From assembly GCA_029219125.1 (NCBI GenBank), contig JAQXSU010000166.1, forward strand, positions 1-12,260: a stretch of DNA of 12,260 nucleotides, written 5' to 3'. The notes beneath the pieces were generated by a model, which did not search any database, was not told the DNA's origin, and saw nothing but the letters and a program-made list of their open reading frames with translations. A program made the position numbers and the translations under genes. This stretch comes from Bacillota bacterium (GTDB taxonomy: Bacteria > Bacillota > Clostridia > Peptostreptococcales > Anaerovoracaceae). Below, one piece after another: positions 1 to 5,210 of the stretch (its first letter is position 1; every line of letters begins with the position of its first letter).

Positions 1-55
1 AAAGTGAACTTCCGGTGAAAAATATCCTTTCTTTCTTTTATTTATGCCGGAGCCG

Positions 56-64
56 TGGTATACT
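56..64 (+). promoter_or_regulatory. Possible extended -10 promoter element
   Basis: TGGTATACT at 56-64 is an extended -10 match (TGnTATACT). No good -35 hexamer lies 17 bases upstream, only a T-rich stretch, so an extended -10 would have to carry the promoter. It would start a transcript near position 71 that reads into the small ORF at 137 and the EcsC gene. Confidence 0.35.
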
Positions 65-136
65 GAAAAAGAAAAGAGCCGGCGATATGGGGCATCGGGA
101 CGATGTATTTTGCCGGGAAAAGAGGGGGAAAATAAG

Positions 137-241
137 ATGAAGAAGAGTGTGAAAAAGAAAGTTTTGCCGATTCTGCTGCTGAGTGCGTTCGTCACCCTGG
201 TCATGACCTATGACGAGAAAGAGCGGATTCTGGAAAATTAG
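137..241 (+). CDS. Possible 34-aa single-pass membrane peptide
   Basis: A short ORF begins with ATG at 137, preceded 8-15 bases upstream by a purine-rich AGAGGGGG Shine-Dalgarno. The product has a very basic start (MKKSVKKK), one hydrophobic stretch of about 14 residues (VLPILLLSAFVTLV) and a charged acidic end (DEKERILEN). That is the shape of a small membrane-anchored peptide or a signal-peptide remnant. It ends 18 bases before the EcsC-family gene and would be co-transcribed with it. An in-frame ATG at 44 has no ribosome binding site and would give an Arg/Gly-rich extension, so 137 is preferred. I do not recognise a family. It could be a chance ORF or a degraded gene; the start context is the main argument for it. 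Confidence 0.42.
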   Translation: MKKSVKKKVLPILLLSAFVTLVMTYDEKERILEN

Positions 242-259
242 AGAAGGACTGCGGAAGCA

Positions 260-1078
260 ATGGAACTTTGGAAACGAAAATCACCGTGGGAAAAAGAATG
301 GGAAGACCTGAAGAAGAAAGAAAAGAAGTTTACGGAAAAACGGCTCTCAGGTCCCACCTGCGTCATCATCAACAAGCTGGACCGGTTCGTTCCCGAGAAG
401 CTGTCCGGTACGTTAAATGCGGCCTTTTTTAAGGGATTTGAGGTGATTTTTGACAAGGGCACCGGGGTGATCGAGAAAACCTATAACAAGGGGAAACGGG
501 AGAAGAATTTTCAGGTGAACACCTATGCCACAGAACTTTCGGCTGACAAGCGTTCCGTCCGAAGCTTCACGAAGCAGGCAAGCTCCGCCAAGAAGCTGAA
601 CCTGCTGGTATCCAGCGTGGAGGGCATCGGTCTGGGGCTGGTGGGAGCCGGCATTCCCGATATACCACTGTTTATCGCCATGGTGCTGAAAAGTGTGTAT
701 GAAATTGCCCTCAGCTATGGTTATACCTATGAGACAGAAGAAGAGAAAGTCTTCATTCTCCGCCTGATCCAGGTGGCCATGATGGACGGAGAGGAGTTCG
801 TGGAGGCAGACCGCCAGTTTAACGAGCTCATTGACCAGATCGTGGAAGACGGCGACAGTCTGGAGGGCTACCGTGTCAACAAGACGGAGCAGATGAAACA
901 GACCTCAGCCGCCCTGTCCGCCGAAATGATCTATACGAAATTCCTGCAGGGCCAGTTTATCGTAGGCATTGCAGGGGGGATTTTCGACCCGATTTACGTC
1001 AGCCGCATCAGTGATTATGCTGTGCTGAAATACAGAAGGCGCTTCCTGCGAAGCAAATCAGGCGTTGCCTGCCCGTAA
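260..1078 (+). CDS. EcsC family protein
   Basis: A 272-residue protein resembling the EcsC family (named after the third gene of the Bacillus ecs locus), whose biochemical role is poorly defined. The N-terminal 30 residues are highly charged and probably helical. An INKLDRFVPEKL segment follows at about 37-48, and then the family's Gly-rich amphipathic or membrane-associated core at about 118-150, seen as SSVEGIGLGLVGAG followed by a PDIPLFIAMVLKSVYEIALSYGY-like helix. The C-terminus is basic. The start ATG at 260 has GAGAAGG at 241-247 and GGAAG at 253-257. No ABC transporter subunit (EcsA/EcsB) is adjacent, so this is a stand-alone member, as is common. The last codons overlap a strong inverted repeat (1059-1097). 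Family assignment is fairly secure; function is not. Confidence 0.8.
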   Translation: MELWKRKSPWEKEWEDLKKKEKKFTEKRLSGPTCVIINKLDRFVPEKLSGTLNAAFFKGFEVIFDKGTGVIEKTYNKGKREKNFQVNTYATELSADKRSVRSFTKQASSAKKLNLLVSSVEGIGLGLVGAGIPDIPLFIAMVLKSVYEIALSYGYTYETEEEKVFILRLIQVAMMDGEEFVEADRQFNELIDQIVEDGDSLEGYRVNKTEQMKQTSAALSAEMIYTKFLQGQFIVGIAGGIFDPIYVSRISDYAVLKYRRRFLRSKSGVACP

Positions 1079-1102
1079 GAAACGGGCCTGACGCCTGCCC
1101 GT
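1059..1102 (+). repeat. Alternative-hairpin element at ecsC-like/queT junction
   Basis: CAGGCGT (1059-1065) pairs perfectly with ACGCCTG (1091-1097), and inside it GCCCGT (1071-1076) pairs with ACGGGC (1082-1087) around an AAGAA loop. The 10-mer GCCTGCCCGT is present twice, at 1067-1076 and 1093-1102, so ACGGGC can instead pair downstream with 1097-1102. The second fold intrudes on the first bases of the preQ1 riboswitch stem. No U-tract follows, so this is not an ordinary intrinsic terminator. It may protect the upstream mRNA end or influence riboswitch folding. Confidence 0.5.
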
Positions 1103-1140
1103 GAGTTCGAGACCTTCCTCACGTAAAACAAAACTAAAGG
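1100..1140 (+). ncRNA. preQ1-I riboswitch (queT leader)
   Basis: This compact leader matches the class I preQ1 aptamer. P1 is CGTGAG (1100-1105) with CTCACG (1118-1123). The 12-base loop carries TTC at its start and a C-rich end. An A-rich tail, AAAACAAAACTAAAGG (1125-1140), has the typical AAcuAAGG ending. CCTT in the loop (1113-1116) is complementary to AAGG in the tail (1137-1140), forming the H-type pseudoknot. Because that AAGG is the core of the queT Shine-Dalgarno (AAAGGAGA, start ATG at 1150), ligand binding should hide the ribosome binding site, which is translational control. The downstream gene is a queuosine-precursor transporter, which strongly supports the call. Confidence 0.88.
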
Positions 1141-1149
1141 AGAAAAAAC

Positions 1150-1644
1150 ATGAAAAACAAAAAACGATCGCTGAAGGACCTGACTACAGCAGGTCTCATC
1201 GCAGCGCTTTATGTGCTGCTTACGTATCTGGTCAATTTGCTGGGACTTGCCAGCGGCGTCATTCAGATTCGGATTTCTGAGGCGCTGACCATTCTTCCGG
1301 TGTTCACCTGGGCTGCCGTTCCCGGCCTGTTTGTGGGTTGTCTGCTTGCAAACCTGTTGACGGGATGTGCCCTCTGGGACATCGTCTTCGGCTCTCTGGC
1401 CACCCTGGCGGGGGCTCTCGGCACCCATTATGTGGGGCGCAAAATCCCCGCGCTCGGGCCTGTATTCCCGATTCTGGCCAATATCATCGTCGTACCGCCC
1501 GTACTCATGTATGTATATGGCGTGACCGATGGCTACTGGTTTCTGGTGGTCACGGTGGGCATCGGCGAGGTGATTTCCTGCGGCGTGCTGGGCTGGCTGC
1601 TGTATAAAGTCCTGAAAAAGCGTAAAATATTTTCAAATGAGTAA
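1150..1644 (+). CDS. queT: QueT family queuosine precursor transporter
   Basis: A 164-residue integral membrane protein with a basic N-terminus (MKNKKRSLKDLTTAG) and about five or six hydrophobic segments spread to a basic cytoplasmic end (KVLKKRK). The order of landmarks, TTAGLIAALYVLLTYL near the start, then QIRISEALTILPVFT at about 39-53 and LVGCLLANLLTG-like Gly/Ala-rich helices after it, is typical of QueT proteins. These are predicted substrate-binding (S) components that work with an energy-coupling (ECF) module to import a queuosine precursor, probably preQ0 or preQ1, for tRNA modification. No ECF ATPases are nearby, so a shared module encoded elsewhere is likely. The preQ1-I riboswitch directly upstream gives independent support. 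Start ATG 1150 sits 7 bases after AAAGGAG. The stop codon lies in the first copy of a 14-bp repeat shared with the next gene's start. Confidence 0.92.
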   Translation: MKNKKRSLKDLTTAGLIAALYVLLTYLVNLLGLASGVIQIRISEALTILPVFTWAAVPGLFVGCLLANLLTGCALWDIVFGSLATLAGALGTHYVGRKIPALGPVFPILANIIVVPPVLMYVYGVTDGYWFLVVTVGIGEVISCGVLGWLLYKVLKKRKIFSNE

Positions 1645-1676
1645 TATGAAATGCGTAATGTCAAATGAGTAATCTT
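1635..1676 (+). repeat. Three 14-bp tandem repeats at queT/arginase-like junction
   Basis: Units begin at 1635, 1649 and 1663 with the shared core AAATG(A/C)GTAAT; the last three bases of each unit differ (ATG, GTC, CTT). The first unit contains the queT stop codon (TAA, 1642-1644). The third supplies the start codon of the downstream ORF (ATG 1665, Met-Ser-Asn). Each unit therefore contains an ATG, in three different frames because 14 is not a multiple of three. The repeat probably arose by local duplication or slippage. Confidence 0.8.
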
Positions 1677-2426
1677 ATTCTTGATTTCAGTCATGTTTAT
1701 CCGGCAGATGCCGGAAACGATGAAAATGGACTGTACCGGTTGGATCTGTCGGATATTTCCGGCACCGATATGTACTGCACGCCGGAAGCAGCCGAAGAAA
1801 TTCGCAGGCGGCTGTCTTTCTGCGGACCGGACGGGATTCATTTCATTGACAGCGGAAATTATCATTATGTGACGGGATTCTTTCTGGAGAAGATCCCGTC
1901 TCCGTTTTCTCTGGTACTTTTTGACCATCATAACGATATGCAGTATCCGATGATTCACGAGCTGACCAGCTGCGGCAGCTGGGCCGGAGAACAGCTGCGG
2001 AACAATCCGAATCTGCAGCAGCTGATTCTCATCGGACCTTCGGAGAAGACCATGGCGGATATTCCGCCGGAATTGAAAGAAAAGCTGGTCTGCATCAGCA
2101 TGCAGGAAGTCGAAAACCACACGGTGGACCGGGCCTTTGCTTCGGTGCGGCTGGAGCTGCCTGCCTATATTTCTATTGATAAGGACGTACTGAACCGGTA
2201 TGAGGCCAGGACCAACTGGAACCAGGGACAGATGTCGGTTTCTACGCTGGAGCGGATCCTGCAGGAAATCTTTCAGCACCAGCAGGTCATCGGCGTGGAT
2301 ATCTGCGGCGAGTGCAGCCTGTCGGAGCCGTTTCCGCAGCTTCTGGAGGATGAAAGAATCAACCGGTCGACGAATCGGATCCTGTATCATTTTCTGTCCG
2401 GATATCTGCCGGTACGGAATTCGTGA
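1665..2426 (+). CDS. Arginase-fold ureohydrolase-like protein
   Basis: A 253-residue protein of the arginase/deacetylase-fold ureohydrolase group, which hydrolyses guanidino compounds with a two-manganese centre. All six expected metal ligands can be placed: H67 in DSGNYHY (62-68, where the family usually reads GGDHS), D87, H89 and D91 in FDHHND (86-91), and D172 and D174 in SIDKD (170-174). The protein is shorter than typical arginases and agmatinases (around 300 residues), and the substrate loops look different, so the substrate cannot be named. There is no clear Shine-Dalgarno before ATG 1665; the start lies in the third 14-bp repeat, 20 bases after the queT stop, so translation may depend on coupling from queT. 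The C-terminal codons overlap a long dyad. Membership of the fold is confident; arginase or agmatinase activity is inference. Confidence 0.8.
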   Translation: MSNLILDFSHVYPADAGNDENGLYRLDLSDISGTDMYCTPEAAEEIRRRLSFCGPDGIHFIDSGNYHYVTGFFLEKIPSPFSLVLFDHHNDMQYPMIHELTSCGSWAGEQLRNNPNLQQLILIGPSEKTMADIPPELKEKLVCISMQEVENHTVDRAFASVRLELPAYISIDKDVLNRYEARTNWNQGQMSVSTLERILQEIFQHQQVIGVDICGECSLSEPFPQLLEDERINRSTNRILYHFLSGYLPVRNS

Positions 2427-2441
2427 ATTCCGCACCGGCAG
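2406..2441. terminator. Long dyad at the convergent gene ends
   Basis: CTGCCGGT-A-CGGAATT (2406-2421) faces AATTCCG-C-ACCGGCAG (2426-2441), 15 paired positions with one mismatch around a CGTG loop. It spans the stop codon of the arginase-like gene (2424-2426) and lies just beyond the stop of the minus-strand small gene (2457). No strong U-tract follows on either strand (only TTACATTTCTTAT on the plus strand), so it is at best a weak or bidirectional terminator or an mRNA-stabilising hairpin. Confidence 0.5.
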
Positions 2442-2456
2442 TGAGAATTACATTTC

Positions 2457-2573
2457 TTATACCTCGTAAGCCACCAATGCGATGGATCTGCCTGCAGTGT
2501 CGCTGAGTTTTGACTGCGCCTCTGTGATAATCTTTATATCTTCCGGGCTGAGTTCTGCGAATTTGTTATGCAT
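2457..2573 (-). CDS. 38-aa small protein, unknown function
   Basis: On the minus strand an ATG at 2573 opens a 38-codon ORF ending in TAA (2459-2457). Reading starts MHNKFAELSPEDIKIITEAQ and ends with SIALVAYEV. The start is preceded by AGGAGGTG with 7 bases of spacing, one of the best ribosome binding sites in the window. The peptide is acidic, with a Ser-Pro-Glu-Asp helix cap followed by an amphipathic helix (about residues 9-25) and a short hydrophobic, strand-like end. It has no signal peptide and no membrane span. It converges on the arginase-like gene and diverges from pyrG, so it is a monocistronic unit. No promoter is obvious. I do not recognise a named family. It could be a small regulator or a leader peptide; it is too short for most automated callers. 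Confidence 0.72.
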   Translation of the reverse strand: MHNKFAELSPEDIKIITEAQSKLSDTAGRSIALVAYEV

Positions 2574-2680
2574 CTGATATCACCTCCTGCCTTTATTATT
2601 TTCTTCAGAGGGAATTTTATTAGCACTGTAAGATACATAAAAAATACATGTTTCATGGCCATAAAACTGTCATAAATTCA

Positions 2681-2709
2681 TTGACAACGGATATACTTTT
2701 TTCTATAAT
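2681..2709 (+). promoter_or_regulatory. Consensus sigma-A promoter of pyrG leader
   Basis: TTGACA at 2681-2686 and TATAAT at 2704-2709 are both perfect hexamers separated by exactly 17 bases. Transcription should start near 2716, in AATTAAGTTATTAAAT. It is the strongest promoter seen in the window and drives the attenuator-like leader before pyrG. Confidence 0.9.
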
Positions 2710-2726
2710 AATTAAGTTATTAAATA

Positions 2727-2785
2727 AAAGCGCACGCTGAGAAGGGATAGTATCCCTATCCCAGAGGGCGCTTTCTCTTTTTTTT
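2727..2785 (+). terminator. Attenuator-like intrinsic terminator in pyrG leader
   Basis: AAAGCGC (2727-2733) pairs with GCGCTTT (2768-2774), and the inner GGGATAG (2744-2750) pairs with CTATCCC (2756-2762). A T-rich tract follows at 2772-2785, ending in eight consecutive T. The inner stem can slip: AGGGAT (2743-2748) also pairs with ATCCCT (2752-2757). Since the terminator lies between a consensus promoter and the pyrG start, it probably works as an attenuator. Alternatively it ends a short RNA of about 70 bases. Confidence 0.82.
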
Positions 2786-2833
2786 ACAGAAACAGACAGT
2801 TTGAGCAGATTGACATTGAAGGAGCGTGAAAAA

Positions 2834-4441
2834 ATGAAAAGAACCAAGTATATCTTTGTGACCGGCGGCGTGGTATCAGGACTGGGAAAAGGCATTACGG
2901 CCGCATCCCTGGGGCGGCTTCTGAAGGCCAGAGGCCTGAAGGTGGCTGCCCAGAAGCTGGATCCGTATATCAACGTGGATCCGGGAACCATGAGCCCTTA
3001 CCAGCATGGGGAAGTGTATGTGACAGAGGACGGGGCAGAGACCGATCTGGATCTTGGACATTATGAACGCTTTATCGACGAGGATCTGAATAAATACAGC
3101 AATCTGACCACAGGAAAGGTCTACTGGAATGTGCTCAATAAGGAACGCCGCGGCGAATACCTGGGACAGACCGTCCAGGTGATCCCGCACATTAACAACG
3201 AAATCAAGGAGTTTATCTATACCGTAGGCCGCAAGACGGATGCCGACGTGGTCATTACGGAGATCGGCGGCACCACCGGCGATATTGAGAGCCAGCCGTT
3301 TCTGGAAGCCATCCGACAGGTGGCACTGGAGGTGGGACCGCAGGACAGCCTCTTCATCCATGTATGTCTGGTGCCGTACCTGAGCGGTTCGGAAGAACTG
3401 AAGACCAAGCCGGCACAGCACTCCGTCAAGGAACTGCGAGGCATGGGCATTATGCCGGGTATCATGGTCCTTCGCTGCGATAAACCTCTGGACGATTCCA
3501 TATATAACAAAATCGCCCTCTTCTGCAATGTGAAGAGAGACTGCGTGTTCGAAAACATGACAGTGCCGATTCTCTATGAAGCACCGATGATGCTGGAACG
3601 CCAGGGATTTTCTGATGTGGTCTGCCGGGAGCTGGGCCTTTCCCAGTTGCCGCAGCCGGATATGGCAGAATGGGAAGCCATGCTGGAATCGGTCAGAAAC
3701 AGAAAGAAAAAGGTCACCATAGGACTGGTGGGCAAGTACGTGCAGCTTCATGACGCGTATCTGTCTGTGGCTGAAGCACTCCGTCACGCCGGATACAAAC
3801 ACGAAGCCTTCGTGAACATCAAGTGGATCGACTCCGAAACGGTCAATGAGGAAAACGTGGCGGACATCCTGGCAGACTGTCAGGGCGTCATCGTGCCGGG
3901 CGGTTTCGGAAACCGGGGCATCGAAGGAAAGATCGTGACGGCCAGATTTTGTCGGGAAAACAATCTGCCGTATCTGGGCATCTGCCTGGGCATGCAGATC
4001 GCTGTCATTGAATACGCCCGTCACAAGCTGGGACTTGCCGATGCCAATTCCGGCGAGTTTGACCCGGCCTCACAGCATAAAGTCATCGACTTTCTGCCGG
4101 ATCAGAACGATGAGATCAATAAAGGCGGCACGCTCCGCCTGGGGGCATATCCGTGCAAAATCGCGGCAGACACCCAGATGGCAGCCTGCTATGGCAGCCA
4201 GCTGATTCATGAGCGCCACCGCCACAGATATGAATTCAACAATGATTACCGCAAACAGCTTGAGGACGCCGGACTGGTCATCAGCGGCACGTCGCCGGAC
4301 GGATACATCGTGGAAACCGTGGAGGTGCCGGGAAACGATTTCTATGTGGGTGTTCAGTTCCATCCGGAATTCAAGAGCCGGCCGAACCGTCCGCATCCGC
4401 TCTTCGTAGGACTGGTGGGGGCAGCACTGAATCGGCAGTAA
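2834..4441 (+). CDS. pyrG: CTP synthase (glutamine-hydrolysing)
   Basis: CTP synthase makes CTP from UTP, ATP and glutamine in the cytoplasm. The 535-residue product has the family's usual length. The N-terminal synthetase domain opens with TKYIFVTGGVVSGLGKG (P-loop, residues 4-20) and carries GEVYVTEDGAETDLDLGHYERF and the TKPAQHSVKELRGMGI stretch. The C-terminal class I glutamine amidotransferase domain has the nucleophile C384 in GICLGMQ and the triad H510 and E512 in FHPEF. I set the start at ATG 2834, nine bases after GAAGGAG (2818-2824). A TTG at 2801 would add 11 unconserved residues and bury that ribosome binding site. The gene has its own promoter and an attenuator-type leader. The two following genes are on the same strand with no terminator in the 66-base gap and may be co-transcribed. 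Confidence 0.97.
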   Translation: MKRTKYIFVTGGVVSGLGKGITAASLGRLLKARGLKVAAQKLDPYINVDPGTMSPYQHGEVYVTEDGAETDLDLGHYERFIDEDLNKYSNLTTGKVYWNVLNKERRGEYLGQTVQVIPHINNEIKEFIYTVGRKTDADVVITEIGGTTGDIESQPFLEAIRQVALEVGPQDSLFIHVCLVPYLSGSEELKTKPAQHSVKELRGMGIMPGIMVLRCDKPLDDSIYNKIALFCNVKRDCVFENMTVPILYEAPMMLERQGFSDVVCRELGLSQLPQPDMAEWEAMLESVRNRKKKVTIGLVGKYVQLHDAYLSVAEALRHAGYKHEAFVNIKWIDSETVNEENVADILADCQGVIVPGGFGNRGIEGKIVTARFCRENNLPYLGICLGMQIAVIEYARHKLGLADANSGEFDPASQHKVIDFLPDQNDEINKGGTLRLGAYPCKIAADTQMAACYGSQLIHERHRHRYEFNNDYRKQLEDAGLVISGTSPDGYIVETVEVPGNDFYVGVQFHPEFKSRPNRPHPLFVGLVGAALNRQ

Positions 4442-4507
4442 CCGGATATCAATTCGGAAACAACGGGAAGGAAACGAAAGGAAAGGAAAGGAAGAAGGAG
4501 ACAGAAG

Positions 4508-5173
4508 ATGGCATTTCATCGAATCGATATGAAGACCTGGCCCCGCCGGGAGCATTTTCAGTACTACTCGGAAAAAATACGTACCAGCTACCAGCTAAAC
4601 GTCCAGATTGATGTGACCAAACTGGTCGAACGCTGCAGGGAGACGGGCCACCGGTTTTATCCGTCCATGATTCATGTGATCATGGGTGCGATTAACGGAA
4701 ACTGGGATGGCAGCGAGGCCTTCCGCATGGCGCTGGATGCAGACAAACAGCTTGGATATTACGACGTATGCCATCCGTCCTATACCATCTTTCATGGGGA
4801 TGATAAGACATTTTCCGACATCTGGACCGCCTTTGACCCGGATTTTGAAACGTTCTACCAGGCTGCGGTACAGGATATGGAAACCTATCGGGATGTGAAG
4901 GGAATCAAAGCCAAACCGGGCCGGCCGGACGCCTATACGCCGGTCTCCTGCGTACCGTGGGTGCATTTCACAGGAATCGGTCACGATACGCCGGGTCCGG
5001 GGCCCATGTACTTCCCGGTGATCACCTTCGGCAGGTACGATTTGGACGGGAGGAAATATATGCTCCCGTTCTCTCTCTTCGTAAATCATGCGGTTGCTGA
5101 CGGGTATCATTCCTCCATGCTGGTGCAGGAAATCCAGAACCGGTGCAGCGGCTGCGGGGATTGGATGAAATAA
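4508..5173 (+). CDS. CatA-like chloramphenicol O-acetyltransferase family protein
   Basis: A 221-residue member of the type A chloramphenicol acetyltransferase family, acetyl-CoA-dependent trimeric enzymes. The N-terminus shows the diagnostic FHRIDMKTWPRREHFQYY pattern. The catalytic motif near the C-terminus reads NHAVADGYH, with H194 as the general base and D198 retained. The classical motif is HHAVCDGFH, so the first His is Asn and the Cys is Ala. Chromosomal homologues with such changes often do not confer chloramphenicol resistance, so resistance should not be assumed; the natural acceptor is unknown. The start at 4508 follows a purine-rich tract of GGAAA repeats ending in AAGGAG. The gene lies 66 bases after pyrG and 37 bases before an acyl-CoA synthetase-like gene, with no terminator between, suggesting one transcript. 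Confidence 0.85.
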   Translation: MAFHRIDMKTWPRREHFQYYSEKIRTSYQLNVQIDVTKLVERCRETGHRFYPSMIHVIMGAINGNWDGSEAFRMALDADKQLGYYDVCHPSYTIFHGDDKTFSDIWTAFDPDFETFYQAAVQDMETYRDVKGIKAKPGRPDAYTPVSCVPWVHFTGIGHDTPGPGPMYFPVITFGRYDLDGRKYMLPFSLFVNHAVADGYHSSMLVQEIQNRCSGCGDWMK

Positions 5174-5210
5174 ATGAATGAAACAGATGAAATAAAGGGG
5201 GATTTCAGAG

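Noticed and set aside
1533..2435. 300-aa antisense reading frame across queT end and the arginase-like gene
   Set aside because: It spans two sense genes with clear families and their junction; Arg/Gln-rich and without motifs.
2801..2833. TTG-initiated extension of pyrG
   Set aside because: It lacks its own ribosome binding site and covers the GAAGGAG that serves ATG 2834; CTP synthases begin at the KYIFVTGG region.
2876..4024. Long antisense reading frame across pyrG (382 aa)
   Set aside because: It is the complement of an unmistakable CTP synthase; the translation is His/Gln/Leu-rich with no recognisable domain and no start signals.
4508..5173. Acquired chloramphenicol resistance gene
   Set aside because: The family is right, but the active-site motif deviates (NHAVADG), composition matches its neighbours, and there are no mobile-element marks, so a housekeeping homologue is more likely.
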